A DNA stretch of 8,247 bases from an uncultured bacterium. GTDB taxonomy: Bacteria > Cyanobacteriota > Vampirovibrionia > Gastranaerophilales > Gastranaerophilaceae. This document shows positions 1 to 4,787 of the stretch, in pieces; position 1 is the stretch's first letter; each line of letters begins with the position of its first letter. Position numbers and translations under genes: made by a program. The notes under the pieces are model-generated. The model did no database searches, was not told where the DNA came from, and saw nothing but the letters and a program-made list of their open reading frames with translations. Where the stretch lies: contig CAMHDG010000060.1 of NCBI GenBank assembly GCA_946183815.1, positions 1 to 8,247 of the forward strand. Reading direction: 5' to 3'.

Positions 1-71
1 AAAAGATTTAGAAAAATGTTTTAATCATTTTGAATAATTTTGTAAACAAATCTTAATATATATCATTATTT

Positions 72-103
72 AGGCAATTTTCATTTTCAGATTTCTTATA
101 CAT
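72..103 (+). promoter_or_regulatory. Candidate promoter of the JAMM-like gene with AGGCAATTTT box
   Basis: AGGCAATTTT lies at 72-81 and a -10-like TATACAT at 97-103. The predicted start near 109 gives a leader of about 19 nt to GTG 128. The same 10-mer recurs upstream of two other genes here. There is no good TTGACA. This is inference from pattern only. Confidence 0.4.
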
Positions 104-117
104 GGTATGAAGGTTGT

Positions 118-121
118 AGGA
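118..121 (+). promoter_or_regulatory. Shine-Dalgarno AGGA favouring the GTG start at 128
   Basis: AGGA is followed by a 6-nt spacer and GTG at 128-130. The alternative starts ATG 107 and ATG 143 have no purine-rich site at a workable distance, so this site decides the start choice. Confidence 0.5.
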
Positions 122-127
122 AATAGT

Positions 128-850
128 GTGATTATTAATAATATGAACAGGGTAAGAAACTTGTTCAAATCTACCCCAAAACCCGCTGTTTTACAGGAAA
201 AAGCGGAGCAACTTTCTTATGAAAAAATATTAGAGATATTAAGAAAGGCAGATAATTTTGTTGAACCTGCAAAAAGAGATTTTGACTCAACAAAAACTAT
301 GTTTGAATACGCAAAGCAAAGATGTATTGAAACACTCAAATCAAAAAACTCCGAGCACGCAGTTATTATGAATACAAAAACGAACAAAGTTTTAGGCGAA
401 TTTATCGGAGATTCTCAATGTGTACCGATGTCAACCTTCAATGACTTAAACATAGATAAATCCGATATTGTTGTTATGCATGGTCATCCAAAGAATTTTC
501 CTCTCAGTTATGCCGATGTATCTTTTTTAAGAGATACAGGAATAAAATCAATAATCGCTGTTGATATTAATGGTGAGTTTTCTTTTGTGGGAAGAAAATA
601 CGGACTTGAAAAACCAAAATCAAAAATAGGTTTAATAAATCTGTATAACAAAAAATCAGAAACTAATCGTGAAAAACGGGCATTTTTAAGTTATAGTGCG
701 ACATCTTGCGAAGATGCCGAGTTCTTTAGAAACGCAAAATTAGAAGAAGGATGGAAATGTGCCATCCATGATACTCTCGAAACATACATTCCATCGATGA
801 ATTTGAGGTATGTAACAAATTATGATTATTTAAAAAATACAAAGAAATAG
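128..850 (+). CDS. Predicted JAMM/MPN+ (JAB-like) metallopeptidase-fold protein, unknown substrate
   Basis: The core matches the JAMM zinc-peptidase signature: Glu91 (GEFIG), then MHGHP with His118 and His120, Ser127 and Asp130 (numbered from the GTG start). This is H-x-H-P-x5-S-x2-D, one residue shorter than the x6 spacing usual in RadC and AfJAMM. The strand after it (IKSIIAVDINGEFSFVGRK) matches the MPN fold. JAMM enzymes cut isopeptide or peptide bonds, often next to ubiquitin-like tails; others occur in toxins, and RadC is a non-peptidase relative. About 80 helical residues precede the core and about 80 unrecognised residues follow it. There is no signal peptide. I chose GTG 128 because AGGA lies 6 nt upstream and a -10 box lies at 97. 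ATG 107, in frame and 7 codons longer, has no Shine-Dalgarno site. The next gene starts 9 nt after the stop, so the two are probably co-transcribed. The fold is likely; activity and role are unknown. Confidence 0.75.
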   Translation: MIINNMNRVRNLFKSTPKPAVLQEKAEQLSYEKILEILRKADNFVEPAKRDFDSTKTMFEYAKQRCIETLKSKNSEHAVIMNTKTNKVLGEFIGDSQCVPMSTFNDLNIDKSDIVVMHGHPKNFPLSYADVSFLRDTGIKSIIAVDINGEFSFVGRKYGLEKPKSKIGLINLYNKKSETNREKRAFLSYSATSCEDAEFFRNAKLEEGWKCAIHDTLETYIPSMNLRYVTNYDYLKNTKK

Positions 851-859
851 AGGTAAACA

Positions 860-1627
860 ATGAACATTATTACAAATCAACCAATCAACAGTATTTACAA
901 AGCAAACAATATTTCAAACAATAACAGCAGACCTTCATTTACTGCAAAACCCAAAGCACCGACAGGCGCACAGGTAAAAAAAGGACTTAACGTGGCACAA
1001 AAATTATACGGTATGATTTTTACCCCTATGGGTGAAAAATTAAAAATGATAAAAGATGGTCATGCGTTTACCGAAATGAAATTAAATAATCCTAACATTA
1101 TTTTTGGTAAAAAATATAAACTTTATTCTCGTGAACCGGAAATGATTGTCAGAAATGACATGAAATCAAAAATTCAAACAAGACTGACCCCAAAAGGTGA
1201 AACTAATGATGTCTTAATAAGAGATTTTCATGCACCTGAACACGAAGTTTCTGTCGGATACAAAAACGTAAACAAAAAATTTGATATTTATACTAACGAT
1301 AGAGCCGTTTTCTGGAGTGGTGGAGATTATAAAGGAGATGTTGCTATAAAATATGGGGACAAACAAATTAACATCTCTAATGAAGAAAGAGAAAGAATTT
1401 TAGGTGAGTTATCAGAATCAACCTCTAAAAAATATAATCAAAGCATAAAAGAATTGACAGGGTTAGGTTATGAAAAATTCCAAGAATATATCACAAAATA
1501 TTATCAAGACCCTGAAATCATAGGTCAGTCCATTCTATCATCACCTGCAAGTTTAGAAAATCAGGTTACTAAAATCCCTTCTTCTATGCCTTATGGTATT
1601 GAAGAAATTATGAAACACATGAAATAA
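860..1627 (+). CDS. Hypothetical protein with N-terminal SFTA motif, second gene of the pair
   Basis: I do not recognise a family. The 255-residue product has an Asn-rich, low-complexity leader (about 1-25), then PSFTAKPKAP at 25-34. A probably helical Lys-rich stretch follows (35-66). A middle region with alternating hydrophobic residues (about 70-170) looks like a beta-rich or mixed fold, and a helical C-terminal part (174-255) includes NEERERILGELSES and GYEKFQEYITKYY. It has no hydrophobic signal peptide, membrane segment or Cys residue. AGAGG lies 6 nt before the ATG and overlaps the stop codon of the upstream gene, so translation of the two is probably coupled. A strong terminator follows at 1651. 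Its position directly after a JAMM-like gene makes it a possible substrate, partner or immunity protein, but nothing in the sequence shows which. The reading frame is sure; the function is unknown. Confidence 0.8.
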   Translation: MNIITNQPINSIYKANNISNNNSRPSFTAKPKAPTGAQVKKGLNVAQKLYGMIFTPMGEKLKMIKDGHAFTEMKLNNPNIIFGKKYKLYSREPEMIVRNDMKSKIQTRLTPKGETNDVLIRDFHAPEHEVSVGYKNVNKKFDIYTNDRAVFWSGGDYKGDVAIKYGDKQINISNEERERILGELSESTSKKYNQSIKELTGLGYEKFQEYITKYYQDPEIIGQSILSSPASLENQVTKIPSSMPYGIEEIMKHMK

Positions 1628-1650
1628 ACATGTTAAATAAATTGTTACAA

Positions 1651-1691
1651 AAAATTCTCATAAAAAGGCAATTTTTATGAGAATTTTGTTT
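1651..1691 (+). terminator. Intrinsic terminator after the two-gene unit
   Basis: A perfect 16-bp inverted repeat (arms 1651-1666 and 1672-1687) closes a 5-nt GGCAA loop. The stem is AT-rich and runs into a T-rich stretch (TTTTGTTTT). It sits 24 nt after the stop of the upstream gene. The loop and right arm also carry the AGGCAATTTT box of the next promoter. Confidence 0.75.
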
Positions 1692-1699
1692 TATATAAT
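1666..1699 (+). promoter_or_regulatory. Candidate promoter of the 127-aa gene, overlapping the terminator
   Basis: AGGCAATTTT is at 1666-1675 and TATAAT at 1694-1699. The predicted start near 1706 leaves a leader of about 24 nt. No TTGACA-like -35 is visible at 17 nt; the corresponding position lies in the terminator's right arm. Confidence 0.5.
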
Positions 1700-1715
1700 A
1701 TGTGTAGTTATGAAG

Positions 1716-1721
1716 AAAAGG
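1716..1721 (+). promoter_or_regulatory. Shine-Dalgarno AAAAGG deciding the ATG at 1730
   Basis: The purine-rich AAAAGG has an 8-nt spacer to ATG 1730. The in-frame ATG at 1700 overlaps the end of the TATAAT box and would lie upstream of the transcript start, so it is not a usable start. Confidence 0.6.
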
Positions 1722-1729
1722 TGTGTATT

Positions 1730-2113
1730 ATGAATGGAATAGGAATCAACCCAAATGTAGCAGGTGTAACTCCAAGAGTTAGTTTTCAGGGTGCGACAAG
1801 AATTGTTGGTAAAAGACCTGACGTAAAAGAAACCTATAAAACTTTAAAAAATTCAAAATTAGGTCAGTTCATTATGGATAAGGCAGGTAAAGCGATTAAA
1901 TTTGTTACGGATAAAATAGCCGAATACGGCGGGTTTAAAGGTATCGTTAATACAGTTAAAAACTTTGTCAAAAACATTGATAAAAACGGTGTTGTAAAAA
2001 AAGGAATTGATTTTGTTACCGAAAACTTTAACAAAATAGCAAACAATGAAACTATCAAAAAAATAGTTTCGTCAGTGATAGATGTGTTTAAAAAAGCACC
2101 AAAGACTGTATAA
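1730..2113 (+). CDS. Small Lys-rich helical protein with internal duplication and N-terminal SFQG motif
   Basis: I do not recognise a family. The 127-residue product starts with an Asn/Gly leader and PRVSFQGATR (15-24), the same type of motif as SFTA in the preceding gene. The rest looks helical and amphipathic. It contains two related units of about 30 residues: KAIKFVTDKIA from residue 54 and KGIDFVTENFNKIA from residue 91. Each ends in a valine-rich Lys-containing helix (IVNTVKNFVKN; IVSSVIDVFKK). Lys is abundant and there are no Cys or Trp residues, signal peptide or long uninterrupted hydrophobic segment. Such helices could bind membranes, acidic partners or nucleic acid. It has its own promoter and terminator, so it is probably monocistronic. 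A 97-residue hydrophobic frame on the opposite strand (1864-2157) is the antisense shadow of these repeats. Confidence 0.75.
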   Translation: MNGIGINPNVAGVTPRVSFQGATRIVGKRPDVKETYKTLKNSKLGQFIMDKAGKAIKFVTDKIAEYGGFKGIVNTVKNFVKNIDKNGVVKKGIDFVTENFNKIANNETIKKIVSSVIDVFKKAPKTV

Positions 2114-2166
2114 TAGATAAAATCAGTCGGCTTTAGCGACACTCTAAACCACATCAAATAATAATA

Positions 2167-2194
2167 AAAAAGTCGAACCTCGGTTCGACTTTTT
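2167..2194. terminator. Bidirectional intrinsic terminator between convergent genes
   Basis: Arms AAAAAGTCGAAC and GTTCGACTTTTT pair around a 4-nt CTCG loop. There is a T-run on the right for the plus strand and an A-run on the left (T-run on the minus strand). It lies 53 nt after the plus-strand stop and 29 nt beyond the stop of the minus-strand gene, so it can serve both. Confidence 0.85.
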
Positions 2195-2223
2195 CATTTT
2201 ACATCTTTTTTTCCTGCCAAATA

Positions 2224-2706
2224 TTATACTGTTTCTCTTTGGTATGCAGCATCTTGGAATAACAAGCCTGCAATATCCATCAATTCAGGGTCGCCATCAG
2301 CGATAGCATCTAATGCACTGACACCTGCACCAACTCTTGTTGCTGTACCGTTACCATAGTTATCAAGAGTGTACATTGCTGTTAATTCGTCAAACCCATC
2401 GAGTTCATCAATATCAAAATCAGCATCAGCCATTGCCTCAATACCGCTAACAGTTGTTGCCATAGTATCGGTCATAGCCATATCTGTTAAACCTTGTAAA
2501 TCAGCATCAGTAAATACAGCATCAGTTTGATTACCTGTTGAGAAGGTTGCACCTAATAACTCTTTGTAATCAACATCTCCTGTTGACTCCACTTGCGGTT
2601 TATTTGGATTAGACACATAATTAATTGGTTTTGCACCCTTTTTGTTTAGTTGATTTAGGTATGATGCTAAATAATTATTACCGTCTATGCTAAAACCGTT
2701 ACCCAT
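2224..2706 (-). CDS. Highly acidic hypothetical protein, 160 aa
   Basis: I do not recognise a family. The product is rich in Asp, Ala, Thr and Gly. By my count it has 27 acidic against 7 Lys/Arg residues, and none of Lys, Arg or His between Lys48 and Arg124. The most acidic stretch is about 92-107 (DADFDIDELDGFDE); it does not fit the EF-hand spacing DxDxDG. The first 35 residues (SIDGNNYLASYLNQLNKKG) are less acidic and may form a short helix. There is no signal peptide, Cys or Trp. CTCCTT at 2714-2719 (AAGGAG on the coding strand) lies 7 nt before the ATG, an excellent ribosome site. The gene is convergent with the SFQG gene, sharing its terminator, and divergent from the exported basic protein. 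Calcium binding or pairing with a basic partner are possibilities only. Confidence 0.8.
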   Translation of the reverse strand: MGNGFSIDGNNYLASYLNQLNKKGAKPINYVSNPNKPQVESTGDVDYKELLGATFSTGNQTDAVFTDADLQGLTDMAMTDTMATTVSGIEAMADADFDIDELDGFDELTAMYTLDNYGNGTATRVGAGVSALDAIADGDPELMDIAGLLFQDAAYQRETV

Positions 2707-2730
2707 TTATATTCTCCTTAAATATTTCCT

Positions 2731-2768
2731 ATGTATATATAAAGGATATAAAACTAAAAAAATTGCCT
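2731..2768 (-). promoter_or_regulatory. Candidate promoter of the acidic-protein gene with AGGCAATTTT box
   Basis: On the minus strand AGGCAATTTT is at 2768-2759. It is followed by the TA-rich run TATATATACAT (2741-2731), which offers TATATA or TATACAT as -10. The latter is the same heptamer, at the same 31-nt distance from the start codon, as in the JAMM-like gene. Confidence 0.4.
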
Positions 2769-2777
2769 TGTTCTTTT

Positions 2778-2881
2778 CATGTTAGTTAACATTTCTTAAT
2801 AAAATTGGATAAAAGCCTGAAAAGTGGCTTATGTAGATAAGGTAAGAAAAAAATTAATATTTCTTAATGAGAACTAACATG
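2778..2881. repeat. 10-bp inverted repeat in the divergent promoter region
   Basis: CATGTTAGTT at 2778-2787 is the exact reverse complement of AACTAACATG at 2872-2881. ATTTCTTAAT also occurs twice in direct orientation, at 2791-2800 and 2859-2868, next to each arm. The arms are too far apart for a simple hairpin but could be paired protein sites between the two divergent genes. Confidence 0.45.
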
Positions 2882-2894
2882 CCTGCATTGTTCT

Positions 2895-2903
2895 TGTTAT
2901 CAT
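2895..2903 (+). promoter_or_regulatory. Candidate extended -10 of the exported-protein gene
   Basis: TGT-TATCAT fits an extended -10 (TGn plus hexamer). The predicted start near 2910 leaves a leader of about 11 nt that keeps GGAAAG as ribosome site. A rival is TTGGAT at 2805 with TTATGT at 2829. Neither is strong. Confidence 0.3.
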
Positions 2904-2920
2904 GTGTTAGGAAAGAGAAA

Positions 2921-4156
2921 ATGAAAATACTATCACGAATTTTTATAGCATTTATATTAACAACCACAATATTTCTGCCTGTAATGGCGGAGGGTTATAC
3001 TGCACTTGTAATACCAAACAGCAGTGTTGTGCCAAAAAGAATTAACAAAGTGTATAATACGGATATCGAAAAACTGCTTGCACGAAAGATAATTGATAAG
3101 ATGGAAAAGGCAGGCTCTGATTATGCACCAACACTTGATGTTATCAGAATATCAATAATTAATAATTCTGATTTTAATAAAAACTCAAAAGAGCCAATGG
3201 AAAATGTTAAGACACTTTCTAAAGCCTATGGGATAGCGAAGGTTGTGCTAATTTCGTCAAAAACAGAGATTATATCTGCTAACGAGCAAAAAGAGTTTTG
3301 GAACAAAATGAACTTGCCTGTTCTGACTCAACCTGAGGCGAATATTAAAGTCACAACAACAATTAAATTGTATAACTCAAAAACGGATGAGATAATATAT
3401 AGTGATGTTTTCTATAAAAAATTAAACGTAACGGGGAACGATTTGAATAACGAACAAAGGAAGTTATGTGCGTTAAATGAATATTATGACGAACTTTTGC
3501 CAAGATTATTTGATGGTATGAAAGAGAGCAAGGAAACTCACGCAAAAATTATATCAACCTCAGATGTGCCGAAAATAAAGACTAACGAGGCAACACCTGT
3601 TCTTATGTATAAACCGATAATAAAAGAAAAAACATCAGAAAAGACAACAATAACAAGAAAAGTTAAGCCTGATTTGGCAGTAAAAGAAAATGTAACTGCT
3701 GAAAAAAAAGAAGGGTTTATGACAAAATTTAAAGGTTATTTCAAACATAAATATGCTAATAAAACGAAATCTTCAGACAAAAAAGTTGCAACAAAGTCAG
3801 AAAAAACTAACGTCAAGCCTTTTGTGGTAAAGAAAAACATAATCAAAAAAGTATCAAAAGAAAACGGATTTAATACCCAAACGAAATCAACAAAACTAAC
3901 TAAAACAGAAAAGACAGCCGGAAAGAAAATCAGTGTTGGTAATTCTATCAAGACAAAATACAGTGATATCAAATCAAAATATATATCAAATAAATTATTA
4001 AAAGCAAAACAAAGCGAAGAGAATGTAAAATATTCTGCGGTAATCACTCCGAATGAGGATAATACATCGTCAGCGAACAGATATATTCAGACACGACCAC
4101 GTACAAATGCGAGGAATTTTTCCCCTCATTTTAGTAACGAAGTTAACGATATTTAG
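2921..4156 (+). CDS. Exported protein with N-terminal alpha/beta domain and Lys-rich tail
   Basis: The product is 411 residues. Residues 1-23 form a classical signal peptide: MKILSR, a hydrophobic core IFIAFILTTTIFL, and VMA before Glu24. There is no lipobox Cys. Residues 25-200 look like a compact alpha/beta domain (helix 46-64, strand YGIAKVVLIS, hairpin TTTIKLYNSKTDEIIYSD). The pattern resembles the CsgG/LpoB/TolB-N type of periplasmic fold; that is inference from pattern only. Residues about 200-411 are low-complexity, rich in Lys, Thr and Ser (for example KSTKLTKTEKT), and probably disordered and strongly basic. The start at 2921 is chosen because it gives the signal peptide and has AGGAAAG just upstream. 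An in-frame ATG at 2867 would add 18 residues, hide the signal and lacks a ribosome site. No terminator is visible before the tRNA promoter. A periplasmic or envelope role is likely; the exact function is unknown. Confidence 0.8.
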   Translation: MKILSRIFIAFILTTTIFLPVMAEGYTALVIPNSSVVPKRINKVYNTDIEKLLARKIIDKMEKAGSDYAPTLDVIRISIINNSDFNKNSKEPMENVKTLSKAYGIAKVVLISSKTEIISANEQKEFWNKMNLPVLTQPEANIKVTTTIKLYNSKTDEIIYSDVFYKKLNVTGNDLNNEQRKLCALNEYYDELLPRLFDGMKESKETHAKIISTSDVPKIKTNEATPVLMYKPIIKEKTSEKTTITRKVKPDLAVKENVTAEKKEGFMTKFKGYFKHKYANKTKSSDKKVATKSEKTNVKPFVVKKNIIKKVSKENGFNTQTKSTKLTKTEKTAGKKISVGNSIKTKYSDIKSKYISNKLLKAKQSEENVKYSAVITPNEDNTSSANRYIQTRPRTNARNFSPHFSNEVNDI

Positions 4157-4173
4157 GTAATTATAAAAATTTG

Positions 4174-4202
4174 TTGACTTAAAAACATGTTCTTGATAGA
4201 CT
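4174..4202 (+). promoter_or_regulatory. Sigma-70-type promoter for tRNA-Lys
   Basis: TTGACT at 4174-4179, a 17-nt spacer and TAGACT at 4197-4202. The predicted start near 4209 gives a 5' leader of about 58 nt to be removed by RNase P. This is the best -35/-10 pair in the window. Confidence 0.7.
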
Positions 4203-4203
4203 T

Positions 4204-4217
4204 AAGGGGTAAATATA
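4204..4217 (+). repeat. AAGGGGTAAATATA repeat copy 1 (tRNA leader)
   Basis: This 14-mer is repeated exactly at 6067-6080, and its last 11 bases occur inverted at 6162-6172. Here it covers the predicted transcription start of the tRNA. Confidence 0.5.
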
Positions 4218-4266
4218 TAGGGTAGAAAAAATTTTACTCTTTATAGTCGAAAATTAAATAGATTAT

Positions 4267-4339
4267 GCGCTTGTAGCTCAGCAGGTAGAGCACTCCCCTT
4301 TTAAGGGATAGGTCGCGCGTTCGAATCGCGCCAAGCGCA
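4267..4339 (+). tRNA. tRNA-Lys (anticodon TTT)
   Basis: The full cloverleaf can be drawn. The acceptor GCGCTTG (4267-4273) pairs with CAAGCGC (4332-4338). T8 and A9 follow, and the D stem is GCTC/GAGC (4276-4279, 4288-4291). The anticodon loop CTTTTAA has TTT at 4300-4302. The T stem GCGCG/CGCGC encloses TTCGAAT. The discriminator is A4339, as expected for Lys. The outermost anticodon-stem pair (27-43) is a C-T mismatch. The 3' CCA is not encoded and must be added enzymatically. A run of six T follows directly (4340-4345). Confidence 0.95.
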
Positions 4340-4388
4340 TTTTTTCATGGCTAAACGAAGTAAATTTATCTGCTCAATCCTGTCACTG

Positions 4389-4394
4389 TATGAT
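4389..4394 (+). promoter_or_regulatory. Candidate -10 box of the 53-aa ORF
   Basis: TATGAT lies upstream of the small ORF with a predicted leader of about 14 nt. The -35 position (TTATCT at 4366) is weak, so read-through from the tRNA promoter is an alternative. Confidence 0.3.
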
Positions 4395-4414
4395 TTTTAT
4401 TTAAGGAAAATCTT

Positions 4415-4576
4415 ATGCAAATTTTATCAAAAATAGTGGAAATACCGAACAATAATGAACCCTCGACGGAATATATAGAGGCAGAATTAAGGAAAAAAGG
4501 GTTTGACCCTCTTCGTTGGGCTATTGTAGAGGTTACAAAAGATAATTTTGTAATAAATCTTGCTTATAATAAGTAA
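4415..4576 (+). CDS. Small hypothetical protein, 53 aa
   Basis: The ATG at 4415 has AAGGA at 4403-4407, 7 nt upstream, and 53 codons run to TAA at 4574. The product starts MQILSKIVEIPNNNEPSTEY. It continues with a charged helix (YIEAELRKKGFDP), then LRWAIVEV and NFVINLAYNK, which look like two strands of a small beta unit. Mixed charge, one Trp and alternating hydrophobic residues make this look like a folded small protein rather than random translation. It has no signal peptide or membrane segment. It lies 75 nt after tRNA-Lys and 211 nt before ahcY, with no clear terminator on either side, so it may be transcribed with the tRNA. I do not recognise a family. The ribosome site, sensible codon use and structured composition support it as a real gene. 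Confidence 0.7.
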   Translation: MQILSKIVEIPNNNEPSTEYIEAELRKKGFDPLRWAIVEVTKDNFVINLAYNK

Positions 4577-4739
4577 TCCAAAAAACCTTGTGAATGTTTT
4601 ACAAGAACAATCTGGCTGATTTGATGAAAAAAGGAACTTATATACTTAATTAACCATTTGTTACTAATAATTATTTAAGGTAATTATATATAGTTGCAAC
4701 AAAAAAATAACAAATAAACTTTATGAAAAAATACGTTTA

Positions 4740-4748
4740 TGGTATATT
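4740..4748 (+). promoter_or_regulatory. Candidate extended -10 promoter of ahcY
   Basis: TGG-TATATT is followed by a predicted start near 4755 and a leader of about 33 nt. No convincing -35 is visible. The region 4577-4787 is otherwise AT-rich. I see no GC-rich structured element of the SAH-riboswitch type in it. Confidence 0.4.
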
Positions 4749-4787
4749 ATCTCTATACAATTAACAACAAAGAAAGAAGGAAGAATA

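Noticed and set aside
1651..1687. Perfect 16-bp inverted repeat as the end of a mobile element
   Set aside because: The loop is 5 nt, it follows a stop codon and a T-rich tail follows it. A terminator explains it, and no transposase is nearby.
1700..1729. N-terminal extension of the SFQG protein from ATG 1700
   Set aside because: The ATG overlaps the TATAAT box, so it would not be in the transcript. ATG 1730 has a proper ribosome site.
1864..2157. 97-residue hydrophobic frame on the minus strand
   Set aside because: It lies opposite the Lys-rich repeats of the SFQG gene, where antisense of Lys codons gives Phe and Leu. It spans the convergent gap and has no ribosome site.
2407..2440. EF-hand calcium site in the acidic protein
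   Set aside because: Asp residues alternate, but position 6 is not Gly and the DxDxDG spacing with a terminal Glu is not met.
2867..2920. N-terminal extension of the exported protein from ATG 2867
   Set aside because: There is no Shine-Dalgarno site, and the extension would bury a textbook signal peptide that starts at 2921.
4585..4604. Hairpin CTTGT...ACAAG after the 53-residue ORF as terminator
   Set aside because: It has only a 5-bp stem and no T-run behind it.
4594..4653. 19-codon ORF starting MFYKNNLADLM
   Set aside because: It has no ribosome site and is very short in AT-rich DNA, where such ORFs arise by chance.
4577..4787. SAH or SAM riboswitch upstream of ahcY
   Set aside because: The leader is AT-rich, and I could find no GC-rich stems or conserved riboswitch core.
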